The position numbers and the translations under genes were made by a program. From Bacteroidia bacterium (GTDB lineage: Bacteria; Bacteroidota; Bacteroidia; Bacteroidales; GWA2-32-17), in NCBI GenBank assembly GCA_016218155.1, contig JACREQ010000046.1, forward strand, positions 62,001 to 126,000: DNA of 64,000 bases, in the 5' to 3' direction. This document shows positions 26,050-35,722 of the stretch, in pieces; position 1 is the first letter of the stretch, and each line of letters opens with the position of its first letter. The notes under the pieces were generated by a model. That model was given only the letters and a program-made list of their open reading frames with translations. It ran no database searches and had not been told where the DNA came from.

Positions 26050-29000
26050 ATGAAAAAGATCACTTTGTTATTTGTCAGTTTTTTAATCACATATGCGACA
26101 TTTGCTCAAGCTCCAAAAACTTTTCAATATCAGGCAGTAGTTCGCGATGTAAGTGGAAATGCATTGCAGTCGCAGTCTGTAAATTTTCAATTAAGTATAA
26201 TTTCAGGTTCTGTTTCGGGAACCGTTGAGTATGTTGAAACTCATAATACTGTAACGAATCAATTTGGAATAGTTACTCTTTCTGTTGGTTTAGGTACTCC
26301 TGTAACAGGTGTCTTTGCATCAATAAATTGGGGTGGTAACTTACATTTTATTAAAGTTGAAGCAGATCCAACTGGTGGTACAAGCTATATTGATATGGGT
26401 ACTACACAATTATTAAGCATACCTTATGCGCTTTATGCTGAGACAGCCGGTAATGCAGGTCAAACTTATACTGCCGGAAATGGTATAGATATTACAGGCA
26501 ATGTTGTTGCAAATACAGCTCCTGATCAAATAGTTGTCCTAAATTCAGGTTCAGGTGCAAGCATTACAGGTGTATATCCTAATTTTACTGTAACAAATAC
26601 TCAACCTGATCAGATTCTGAATTTATCAGGTTCAGGTTCTACTTCAGTTACTGGAACGTATCCGAATTTTACGATTTCAAGTACTGACAATAATACTACA
26701 TATACTGCTGGTTCCGGATTGAATTTAATAGGTACAACTTTCTCAAATACAGCACCAGATCAGACAATAACATTAGGTAGTGGAACAGGGATAGGGGTTA
26801 CAGGAGCATACCCGTCTTTTACTGTTACAAATTCAAGCCCAAATGCAACTCATACCGGAGATGTTACAGGTTCTGGTGCTTTAACTATTGCGAACAATGC
26901 AGTAACAACATCCAAAATTGCAGATGGAAATGTGACTGCTGCAAAACTTAACAATATGTCAGCAACAAGTGGTCAGGTGTTAAAGTATAATGGGACTAGC
27001 TGGGCTCCTGCTACTGATAATAATACTGCTTATTCTGCAGGAACAGGTATAAATGTAACTGGTACAACCATATCAAACACTGCTCCCGATCAGACTGTCT
27101 CTTTAACTCAGGGTGGAGCTACAACTATTACTGGAACTTATCCAAATTTTACAATCTCAAGTACTGATAATAATACTACATATACAGCAGGTACCGGATT
27201 GGGATTGACTGGTACAGTCTTTAGTTCGACACAAACTTTGGCACAGACCTTAACAAATGGTAATAGTGCTGGAACAAGTAGTATTTTAATGAACAATCAA
27301 AGTATAACAGGCGCAAATATTATTGGATTGGGTACTAATAATGCTAATTACTTTGATTTATTTTGGGGGCATATTCGTGATTATGCAGGAAGTCATGGTG
27401 TTGCTGGACAAGTTCTTACTGTAAGGGGAACTAGCCCAAATACATTTGTGTATTGGGAAAATCCATTAATATCTTCAGTTGGAAGTGGATTAAGTTTAAG
27501 CGGAAATACTTTAAATAGTGTATGGAGTGTAAACGGTAACCATATTTATAATAATAATACAGGTAATGTTGGAGTTGGAATAAATAACCCAGTAGGTAAA
27601 ATGGTAGTAAAAGGTGATGCATCTGCACTACCAACGGATCCTTTATTTGAAGTTAAGAATGCTGCAGGTCAGACTGTTTTTGTTGTTTATCCTGATAGTG
27701 TCCATATTTACGTAAAAGATACCGGTGCAAAATCAAATAAAGGAGGTTTTGCTGTAAGTGGTAGAAATAATTCAAAAGCTCTAACTCATGATTTTCTTTA
27801 TGTTGATCCAGATTATACAAGAGTATATACCGGAGATACTTTAGCTGGCTTTGGTGTTCAAAATATTGGAACAACATCTGATAATAGTTATATGCAAATG
27901 ACCCCAAAAAATTATTTTATTGGCCATGATGCTGGAAATAGTACTACTACTGGAAAATATAATTCATTTATTGGTTATCAAAGTGGTTTTGCCAATATTG
28001 CAGGGAGTTATAATGTTTTTCTTGGGTATAATACAGGTTATAATAACACAGCAAGTAATAACTTATTTCTGGGTTATGAAACTGGTAAAAATAATACTAT
28101 AGGTACATTTAATTCATTCATTGGACATCAGTCGGGTTTTTCTAATATTGATGGAAATCAAAATACAGCCAATGGATATATGACATTAAACCATAATACT
28201 ACAGGTGATTATAATACAGCAATGGGGTCTTATGCATTATACAATAATACAATAGGAAATGATAATACTGCAGTTGGTAATATGGTGTTATTTGCAAATA
28301 CAACAGGAATTGATAATATCGCAATTGGTTCAAGTTCATTACAAAATAACATAACAGGTAGCCAGAATACAGCTGTTGGGGCTGCAGTATTAAGATTAGG
28401 GACTGCTTCAAGTAATAATTCTGCACTTGGATATTTAACAGGTTATAATTCTTCAGGGTCTAATAATACTTTTATGGGATATCGTACTGGATATAATACA
28501 TCTGGCTCTAATAATGCTTTTATGGGTTATGATGCTGGATTTAATTCTACCGGAAGTAATAATGTTTTCGTTGGATTTGGTGCAGGTTATAGCACATCAG
28601 CATCTTATGATGCATTTATTGGGTATCAAGCAGGTTATAGCAATACATCTGGTTCTCAAAATACTGCAATTGGTTATCAGGCTTTATATGATAATACTAT
28701 TGCCAGTTTTACAACTGCTGTTGGTTCATATGCTTTAGCAAACAATACTACCGGTAATGATAATACAGCAATTGGTAACCTTGCACTTTATTCAAATGTT
28801 ACTGGTAGTGGTAATATTGCTACTGGTTCAAGTGCTTTACAGAATAATACAGGAAGTAATAATACAGCAAACGGTGCTGCAGCATTAAGAAGTAATACAA
28901 CAGGTATTAATAATACTGCATTAGGTTATGCTGCATTTTATAATGGAAATTATAATAATTCAACAGCTTTGGGTGCAAATACAGTTATAAATCAGAGTAA

Positions 29001-29493
29001 TAAAGTAAGAATTGGTGATGCTTCAACTACAGTAATCGAAGGTCAGGTAGCATATACATGGCCATCAGACGGAAGATTTAAAAATAATGTTACCGAGGAA
29101 GTAAAAGGACTTGATTTTATTACTAAACTAAGACCAATTGTTTACAATTTCGATACTCGTAAATTTGATGCTTTTTTAATGAAAGATATGAGTGATAGCT
29201 TAAGGGAAGATTTAATGAGTAAAAAAGATTATACTTCATCATCAAGTGTTCGACAAACAGGTTTTATTGCTCAGGAAATTGAAGTTGCTGCCAAAGAATG
29301 TGGTTATAATTTTAATGGATTACATATACCTGAAAATGATAATGATAATTATAGTGTAGCATATTCATTATTTACAGTTCCTTTAGTTAAAGCAGTGCAA
29401 GAATTAAATGCAAAAAATCAGGAGCTTATGCAAATAAATAATGACCTTCAAAAGAGAATAGAAGCTCTTGAAAAGATTGTTTTGAATAAATAA
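26050..29493 (+). CDS. Array gene 2: fibre protein with strand linkers and S74 domain
   Basis: The 1147-residue product adds, between the N-terminal domain (to about 137) and the middle module (from about 513), several linkers of the type YTAGNGIDITG ... TYPNFTVTNTQPDQ. A tail-fibre block NNAVTTSKIADGNVTAAKLN is also present. The middle module is the 'KGDASALP ... VHIYVKD ... SNKGGF' subtype. The head (about 625-980) mixes FIGYQSGF-type and NTAIGYQALY-type repeats of about 16 residues. S74 begins at SDGRFK (Ser1006) and contains RQTGFIAQEIEVAAKE; a coiled coil (QINNDLQKRIEALEK) closes. The S74 part is closest to that of array gene 6. Confidence 0.88.
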   Translation: MKKITLLFVSFLITYATFAQAPKTFQYQAVVRDVSGNALQSQSVNFQLSIISGSVSGTVEYVETHNTVTNQFGIVTLSVGLGTPVTGVFASINWGGNLHFIKVEADPTGGTSYIDMGTTQLLSIPYALYAETAGNAGQTYTAGNGIDITGNVVANTAPDQIVVLNSGSGASITGVYPNFTVTNTQPDQILNLSGSGSTSVTGTYPNFTISSTDNNTTYTAGSGLNLIGTTFSNTAPDQTITLGSGTGIGVTGAYPSFTVTNSSPNATHTGDVTGSGALTIANNAVTTSKIADGNVTAAKLNNMSATSGQVLKYNGTSWAPATDNNTAYSAGTGINVTGTTISNTAPDQTVSLTQGGATTITGTYPNFTISSTDNNTTYTAGTGLGLTGTVFSSTQTLAQTLTNGNSAGTSSILMNNQSITGANIIGLGTNNANYFDLFWGHIRDYAGSHGVAGQVLTVRGTSPNTFVYWENPLISSVGSGLSLSGNTLNSVWSVNGNHIYNNNTGNVGVGINNPVGKMVVKGDASALPTDPLFEVKNAAGQTVFVVYPDSVHIYVKDTGAKSNKGGFAVSGRNNSKALTHDFLYVDPDYTRVYTGDTLAGFGVQNIGTTSDNSYMQMTPKNYFIGHDAGNSTTTGKYNSFIGYQSGFANIAGSYNVFLGYNTGYNNTASNNLFLGYETGKNNTIGTFNSFIGHQSGFSNIDGNQNTANGYMTLNHNTTGDYNTAMGSYALYNNTIGNDNTAVGNMVLFANTTGIDNIAIGSSSLQNNITGSQNTAVGAAVLRLGTASSNNSALGYLTGYNSSGSNNTFMGYRTGYNTSGSNNAFMGYDAGFNSTGSNNVFVGFGAGYSTSASYDAFIGYQAGYSNTSGSQNTAIGYQALYDNTIASFTTAVGSYALANNTTGNDNTAIGNLALYSNVTGSGNIATGSSALQNNTGSNNTANGAAALRSNTTGINNTALGYAAFYNGNYNNSTALGANTVINQSNKVRIGDASTTVIEGQVAYTWPSDGRFKNNVTEEVKGLDFITKLRPIVYNFDTRKFDAFLMKDMSDSLREDLMSKKDYTSSSSVRQTGFIAQEIEVAAKECGYNFNGLHIPENDNDNYSVAYSLFTVPLVKAVQELNAKNQELMQINNDLQKRIEALEKIVLNK

Positions 29494-29617
29494 TTGCCTT
29501 TTAAAAAATATATAGGTATTTGAATAATACTTAGTTTTATTTGCTTTAAAATTTATAATAATTTAATTTTAAGTCACATTTTAAATAGAATTTAAAAATC
29601 AGAAAACGTAACTGTAT

Positions 29618-32600
29618 ATGAAACAATTTATTGTATTATTTATTAGTCTAATGCTTTGTGCAACTGTTTTTGCGCAAACACCACAATCATTTCAATATCA
29701 ATGTGTGGTTCGTGATTTAAGCGGTGCTGCTATTGTTAATCAGCCTGTTAATTTCCAGCTGAGTATTTTGTCTGGTAGTCCAACTGGAAATTTAATGTAT
29801 GTAGAAACTCAATTAGTAACTACTAATTCATTTGGGTTGGTTTCAATTTCAATTGGAACCGGAACACAAGTTAGCGGTGATTTTACTATCATTGATTGGG
29901 GAAATGCCTTACATTTTTTAAAAGTAGAAGCAGATCCAACCGGAGGCTCTAGTTTTATTGATATGGGAACAACTCAGTTATTGAGTGTTCCTTATGCACT
30001 TTATGCAAAGACTGCTGGAAATGGCGGAGTTAATGGTGTTTCTGTGAATTGGCAGGGAACTTATTCATCTCCACCTTCTTCTCCTTCATTAAATGATGGA
30101 TATTATAATTCAGTTGATGGTATATCTTATATTTATGATGGCTCACAATGGCAAATTATTTCAAAGGATGGAGCTCAAGGAATTCAGGGAATACAGGGTC
30201 CTCAAGGTCTTCAGGGAATTCAGGGTAATGATGGTCTTCAGGGTAATGATGGAATTTCTATAGAATGGTTAGGAACTTTTGCTTCAGCTCCGTCTTTACC
30301 TTTACTTAATCAAGGTTATTATAACTCAACTGATGGAAAATCATATATCTATGATGGAACTTCGTGGCAATTAATCGCACAGGATGGAGCTCAGGGCTTA
30401 CAGGGAATTCAGGGTTTGCAGGGTAATCAAGGAATTCAAGGTTTACAGGGAGTACAGGGTATTCAAGGGCTTCAAGGAGTCGCAGGAACTGCTGGGCAAA
30501 ATGGTATTTCACTAAATTGGATTGGAACATTAACAGTTGCGCCATCTTCACCTTTGTTAAACGATGCATATTATAATTCTACTTTAGGTAAATCATATGT
30601 TTATAATGGATCATCATGGCAAATAATTTCTCAGGATGGAACACAGGGTTTGCAGGGAATTCAGGGATTGCAGGGAACTCAAGGTTTACAAGGAAATCCC
30701 GGAATAAACGGTATCTCTATTTCATGGCTGGGAACATATGCCGCAGCCCCTGGTAGTCCTACATTAAATCAGGCTTATTATAATTCAACAGATAAGAAAT
30801 CTTATATTTATAATGGTTCTGCATGGCAAATGATTTCACAGGATGGGTTAAATGGAACAAATGGTACAAATGGTTTAAATGGTAGTAATGGAACAAATGG
30901 AAATTCTGTTTTAAGCGGGACTGTAAACCCAACAACACAAGGTGTAAATGGTGATTTTTATATTAATACAACAACTAACACAATATTTGGTCCTAAAACT
31001 GCAGGTGTTTGGGGTAGTGGTGTATCAATAATTGGACCTCAAGGGTTGGCCGGTACAAATGGTACAAATGGAATTAACGGTACAAATGGAACAAATGGAT
31101 ATTCGATTTTAAATGGAACGTTAAACCCAACAACACAAGGTGTAAATGGTGATTTTTATATTAATACAACAACTAACACAATATTTGGTCCTAAAACTGC
31201 AGGTGTTTGGGGTACCGGAACTTCTTTAATTGGACCTCAGGGTATAGCTGGTACTAATGGAATAAATGGAACTAACGGTATTAACGGAACATCTGTAATT
31301 AATGGTACAGTAAATCCAACAACTCAGGGAGTAAATGGTGATTTTTACATTAATACAACAACTAACACAATATTTGGCCCTAAAACAGCTGGTATTTGGG
31401 GTAGCGGAACTTCATTAATAGGACCTCAAGGAATAGCTGGCACAAATGGTACAAACGGAATAAATGGTACAAATGGATCAAACGGAACTAATGGTTATTC
31501 TGTTTTGAATGGCACTTCCAACCCAACAACTCAGGGTGTAAATGGCGATTTTTATATAAATACATCAACAAGTACATTATTTGGACCAAAAGCAGCTGGA
31601 GCATGGGGAACCGGAACATCATTAATAGGACCTCAAGGTATTCAGGGGATTCAAGGTCCTGCCGGTACTGGTCTTACAAATAAGGGTAATTGGTTAAGTG
31701 GTACAAATTATGTAAATGGTGACTATGTTTTTGATCGTTCTACAGGTAGTGCATCTGTAAATTCAATGTGGATTTGTCAGACAGCAGTTACACCTTCTAC
31801 AACTCAACCATATTTAGATCCATCGCATTGGGTTGAATTTCAAGCACCAGCTGGGCCACAGGGTACCGCCGGAACAAATGGCACAGATGGTAAGACTATA
31901 TTAAATGGAACTGTTGATCCTACAACTCAAGGAATAAATGGTGATTTTTATATTAATACTTCAACTAATAAAATATTTGGACCTAAAACTGCTGGTGTTT
32001 GGGGAGTTGGGGTTACGTTAGTTGGTCCTCAGGGTGTTGCTGGAACAAATGGAACAAATGGCACAAACGGTACTAACGGAACAAATGGTTATTCTGTTTT
32101 AAATGGGACTGTAAATCCAACAACTCAAGGTGTAAATGGCGATTTTTATATTAATACAACAACAAGCACATTGTTTGGACCTAAAACAGCAGGAGTATGG
32201 GGAAGTGGAACTTCATTAGTGGGACCTCAGGGTATTGCAGGTACAAATGGCACAAATGGTACAAATGGCACAAATGGTTTTACTGTTTTAAGTGGTACAG
32301 TAAATCCTACTACTCAGGGTGTAAATGGCGATTTTTATATTAATACAACATCAAGCACAATATTTGGTCCTAAAACTGCCGGAGTATGGGGAACCGGAAC
32401 ATCAATAGTCGGTCCACAAGGTGTTGCCGGAACAAATGGAACAAATGGAACAAATGGTACAAATGGTTACACAGTGTTAAATGGTACTTCAAATCCAACA
32501 ACACAGGGTGTAAATGGCGATTTTTACATTAATACAATAACTAATACGATTTTTGGACCTAAGACTGCTGGTGTTTGGGGAACTGGTACTTCGCTTGTAG

Positions 32601-35599
32601 GACCAGCAGGTACATATACAGCTGGAACAGGGATTCAAATTTCGGGTGGTGTTATAACAAATACATCTCCTAATCAAACTGTAACAATATCTGCAGGTAC
32701 CGGAATGTCAGTTACCGGAACTTATCCTAGTTTTACAGTTACTAATGCTAGTCCAAATGTTACTCATACAGGAGATGTTACTGGTGCAAGTGCGTTAACA
32801 ATTGCAAATAATGCTGTAACAACAGTAAAAATTGCAGATGGAAATGTTACTGCAGCAAAACTAAATTCAATGGCAGCAACTAATGGACAAGTTTTAAAAT
32901 TTAATGGTGCTAATTGGGCTCCTAATACAGATTTAAATACAACATACAGCTCAGGAACCGGTATTACAGTTTCAGGAAGTACAATTAATGCAAATACAAC
33001 AACGGCTTTATGGAATGCTAATCAGTTACAATCAAGAAATGTTTCAAGTACAGCACCTTCATCAGGTCAGGTACTCGGATGGAATGGTACATCATGGTTG
33101 CCAGTTTCAGATAATAATGCTGGAACTCCTGGCGGTTTAAACAAAACGATTCAATTTAATAATTCTGGAACTTTTGCTGGAAATGCAAATTTAATGTGGG
33201 ATAATTCAAATGAAAGACTTGGTGTAGGTCTATCCAATCCAGCTGGTAGAATGGTTGTTCAGGGAAGTGCAACTGCTTCTGCTACTGAACCTCTATTTGA
33301 AGTGAAAAATGCAGCTGGTCAGACAGTTTTTGTTGTTTATCCTGATAGTGTAAATGTTTTTGTTAATGATGATGTTATACAATCTAACAGAGGAGGGTTT
33401 GCTGTTAGTGGCAGAAATAGTTCAAAAGGATTGACTCATAATTTTCTTAAAGTTACTCCTGATAGTACCAGAATTTATACAGGAGATACAATTAAAGGTT
33501 TTGGAGTAAGAAATATTGGAACTTCTTCCAAAACTTCATACTTGCAACTGACACCGAGAAATTATTTTATTGGACACGAGGCAGGTAAAAGTATTTTAAA
33601 CACTGGAGTATATAATTCTTTTATGGGTTACATGTCTGGTAGGTCTACTACAAGCGGTGATAATAATGTTTTCCTTGGTTATAAATCAGGATATTCAAAT
33701 ACAGGTGGAACCGATGGTGTGTTTTTAGGTTATAATGCAGGTTACAGTAATACTACAGGAGTAAATAATGTTTTTGTAGGAAAAAGTGCGGGTTATGCAA
33801 ATTCTATTGGGTATAGCAACACTTTTATGGGTGAAGATGCCGGTTATAGTAATACAAATGGTTATTATAATTCATTCTTTGGTTATTATTCCGGACGGGC
33901 TAATACAACAGGCTATAGTAATACTTTTATGGGAGATCATGCTGGTTATAGTAATTTAACTGGTGTAAGAAATACATTTATTGGAGCATCGTCTGGGTCG
34001 GCAAATGTTACAGGAAATTATAACTCGTTGTTAGGTTTTTATTCAGGGTATTTAGCTACATTAGGTAATAATAATGTGTTTTTTGGATATTATGGTGGCT
34101 ATAATGCAGATAGTACTGATGATTGTGTAATTATAGGTTCAAGAAGCGGATATTCAGCAGATAAAAGTTCTAATTCAATATCCATTGGTTCATATAGCGG
34201 ATATTATAATAATTCAGCAAATAATATATTTTTAGGATATAGATCTGGTTTTTATAATACTACTGCAGCTAATAACTCATTTATAGGAACTGAAAGTGGT
34301 TATAATAATACAACTGGTATAAAAAATATTTTTCTTGGATATAGAACAGGTTATTATAATACTGATGGGTATAAAAATGTTTTTATTGGAGATCAGGCCG
34401 GATATAAAAATGCTTCTGGAAGTTCTTTAGTTTGTATAGGAGATAGCGCCGGAGCAAATAATACAGCTAGTAATAATATTTTTATCGGAAGTCAGGCAGG
34501 AAGAAGTAATACAACTGGAGGTTATAATTTATTTATGGGAAGTTCGGCTGGTGCGGCAAACTTAACAGGTGATGGAAATACTTATTTAGGTTGGGCTTCT
34601 GGTGCAGGTAACAATGGAGCAAATAATGTTATGATTGGATATTGGGCAGGACTTTTGGCAACAAATAGCAACAGAAATATTTTTGTTGGGCAAGGTGCAG
34701 GTGTTGCAAATACTGGTGATGACAATATCTTTATTGGTTATGTAACTGGTAACGGAGGCTACAGTGGAAATATTTTTCTTGGTAATCAGCTATCTTTAGC
34801 AGGAAATAATAAATTAGTTATTGAGGGTGCAAGCGATGAAGTTAATCCACTTATTTATGGTGAGTTTGATAATGATATTTTAAAATTAAATGGAAATGTT
34901 GGAATCTCAAAAGCCCCTGCTACAGATTTGGACGTTAATGGATCTTTAAGAGCATGCGGTGCCACATGGCCAACTACAGGAGCTGGAGTAGAAATTGCGT
35001 ATAGTGGAGGAATAGGGTATATTCAATCATATGACAGAGGTACTTTTACATGGAAAGATTTACGATTAGGCGGTAATGTAACACCTACTGTTAATAATAC
35101 ATTTACATTAGGATCTTCTACTTATAAATGGACAGCAGTATATGCAACAAATGGTACAATACAAACTTCAGACCGTAGATTAAAAGAAAATATTAAAAAT
35201 TTAAGATATGGTTTGAATGATGTTATGAAACTTAACCCTGTTACATTTAACTGGAAAGAATCGGTTGATAAATCTAATAAGATTGGACTAATAGCTCAGG
35301 ATTTGCAGTTAGTTATTCCTGAAGTTGTAATTGAAGGTGCTGATAGTTTAAAAACTCTTGGAGTAAATTATTCTGATTTAATACCTGTGTTGATTAATGC
35401 TATTAAGGATCAGCAGTCTATAATTGAAAAAATGAGTAATGATAATATCCAATTGAAAACTGATAATAGTAATTTGAAATCAAAAGTTGACAATATAGAA
35501 AATCAGGTAAATGAATTAAGTAAAAGAAATAACGAACTTGAGAAATTAAAAGCAGAAATAGAAATTCTTAAAACAAATCTAGGTGTTTCTAAGAAATAA
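29618..35599 (+). CDS. Array gene 3: giant fibre protein with collagen-like and repeat modules
   Basis: At 1993 residues this is the largest gene here. After the N-terminal domain come four WxGT repeats (about 145-405, e.g. WLGTFASAPSLPLLNQGYYN), each followed by collagen-like Gly-X-Y runs (GIQGLQGNQGIQGLQGVQG). Eight copies of a ~66-residue unit follow (NPTTQGVNGDFYINT ... FGPKTAGVWG ... GPQGIAG), separated by NGTNGTNG tracts. An insert at about 686-735 (GDYVFDRSTG, MWICQTAV, HWVEF) looks like a small carbohydrate-binding fold. Middle module from about 1208, FIG/FLGY repeats about 1315-1760, S74 from SDRRLK (Ser1851), coiled coil at the end. The collagen-like tracts suggest a long flexible trimeric stalk. 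Confidence 0.87.
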   Translation: MKQFIVLFISLMLCATVFAQTPQSFQYQCVVRDLSGAAIVNQPVNFQLSILSGSPTGNLMYVETQLVTTNSFGLVSISIGTGTQVSGDFTIIDWGNALHFLKVEADPTGGSSFIDMGTTQLLSVPYALYAKTAGNGGVNGVSVNWQGTYSSPPSSPSLNDGYYNSVDGISYIYDGSQWQIISKDGAQGIQGIQGPQGLQGIQGNDGLQGNDGISIEWLGTFASAPSLPLLNQGYYNSTDGKSYIYDGTSWQLIAQDGAQGLQGIQGLQGNQGIQGLQGVQGIQGLQGVAGTAGQNGISLNWIGTLTVAPSSPLLNDAYYNSTLGKSYVYNGSSWQIISQDGTQGLQGIQGLQGTQGLQGNPGINGISISWLGTYAAAPGSPTLNQAYYNSTDKKSYIYNGSAWQMISQDGLNGTNGTNGLNGSNGTNGNSVLSGTVNPTTQGVNGDFYINTTTNTIFGPKTAGVWGSGVSIIGPQGLAGTNGTNGINGTNGTNGYSILNGTLNPTTQGVNGDFYINTTTNTIFGPKTAGVWGTGTSLIGPQGIAGTNGINGTNGINGTSVINGTVNPTTQGVNGDFYINTTTNTIFGPKTAGIWGSGTSLIGPQGIAGTNGTNGINGTNGSNGTNGYSVLNGTSNPTTQGVNGDFYINTSTSTLFGPKAAGAWGTGTSLIGPQGIQGIQGPAGTGLTNKGNWLSGTNYVNGDYVFDRSTGSASVNSMWICQTAVTPSTTQPYLDPSHWVEFQAPAGPQGTAGTNGTDGKTILNGTVDPTTQGINGDFYINTSTNKIFGPKTAGVWGVGVTLVGPQGVAGTNGTNGTNGTNGTNGYSVLNGTVNPTTQGVNGDFYINTTTSTLFGPKTAGVWGSGTSLVGPQGIAGTNGTNGTNGTNGFTVLSGTVNPTTQGVNGDFYINTTSSTIFGPKTAGVWGTGTSIVGPQGVAGTNGTNGTNGTNGYTVLNGTSNPTTQGVNGDFYINTITNTIFGPKTAGVWGTGTSLVGPAGTYTAGTGIQISGGVITNTSPNQTVTISAGTGMSVTGTYPSFTVTNASPNVTHTGDVTGASALTIANNAVTTVKIADGNVTAAKLNSMAATNGQVLKFNGANWAPNTDLNTTYSSGTGITVSGSTINANTTTALWNANQLQSRNVSSTAPSSGQVLGWNGTSWLPVSDNNAGTPGGLNKTIQFNNSGTFAGNANLMWDNSNERLGVGLSNPAGRMVVQGSATASATEPLFEVKNAAGQTVFVVYPDSVNVFVNDDVIQSNRGGFAVSGRNSSKGLTHNFLKVTPDSTRIYTGDTIKGFGVRNIGTSSKTSYLQLTPRNYFIGHEAGKSILNTGVYNSFMGYMSGRSTTSGDNNVFLGYKSGYSNTGGTDGVFLGYNAGYSNTTGVNNVFVGKSAGYANSIGYSNTFMGEDAGYSNTNGYYNSFFGYYSGRANTTGYSNTFMGDHAGYSNLTGVRNTFIGASSGSANVTGNYNSLLGFYSGYLATLGNNNVFFGYYGGYNADSTDDCVIIGSRSGYSADKSSNSISIGSYSGYYNNSANNIFLGYRSGFYNTTAANNSFIGTESGYNNTTGIKNIFLGYRTGYYNTDGYKNVFIGDQAGYKNASGSSLVCIGDSAGANNTASNNIFIGSQAGRSNTTGGYNLFMGSSAGAANLTGDGNTYLGWASGAGNNGANNVMIGYWAGLLATNSNRNIFVGQGAGVANTGDDNIFIGYVTGNGGYSGNIFLGNQLSLAGNNKLVIEGASDEVNPLIYGEFDNDILKLNGNVGISKAPATDLDVNGSLRACGATWPTTGAGVEIAYSGGIGYIQSYDRGTFTWKDLRLGGNVTPTVNNTFTLGSSTYKWTAVYATNGTIQTSDRRLKENIKNLRYGLNDVMKLNPVTFNWKESVDKSNKIGLIAQDLQLVIPEVVIEGADSLKTLGVNYSDLIPVLINAIKDQQSIIEKMSNDNIQLKTDNSNLKSKVDNIENQVNELSKRNNELEKLKAEIEILKTNLGVSKK
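30924..32600 (+). repeat. Eight tandem in-frame repeats of about 198 bp in array gene 3
   Basis: Each unit encodes the NGDFYINT...FGPKTAGVWG module plus a Gly-rich spacer. Copies 1 and 2 share a 93-bp identical tract (30924-31016 and 31122-31214, offset 198). Later copies diverge more, and one is followed by the carbohydrate-binding-like insert. Spacers consist of 9-bp Thr-Asn-Gly units, so copy number can change without breaking the frame. Confidence 0.85.
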
Positions 35600-35628
35600 T
35601 TGATTTCTTTATTGATGTATTTTAAAGT

Positions 35629-35678
35629 CTTTATTATAAAAAAACCTGAATTTTAATTCAGGTTTTTTTATAATAAAG
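35629..35678 (+). terminator. Perfect 24-bp stem terminator after array gene 3
   Basis: Arms 35629-35652 and 35655-35678 are exactly complementary, with a 2-nt loop. The stem includes A7/T7 runs, so it could work in both directions. It marks the end of the third transcription unit. Confidence 0.8.
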
Positions 35679-35685
35679 AAAATTG

Positions 35686-35693
35686 TAAATTTG
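35686..35693 (+). promoter_or_regulatory. -7 element of array gene 4
   Basis: TAAATTTG matches TAnnTTTG, 29 nt before the ATG. The region where a -33 element would lie is occupied by the upstream terminator hairpin, so no TTG can be recognised. Confidence 0.4.
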
Positions 35694-35722
35694 ACAAATA
35701 ACCTAAATAATAATTAATTTTT

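Noticed and set aside
30924-32600. Regularly spaced direct repeats suggesting CRISPR
   Set aside because: The units are 198 bp, in frame and encode a repeated protein module; spacers are coding and no cas gene is present.
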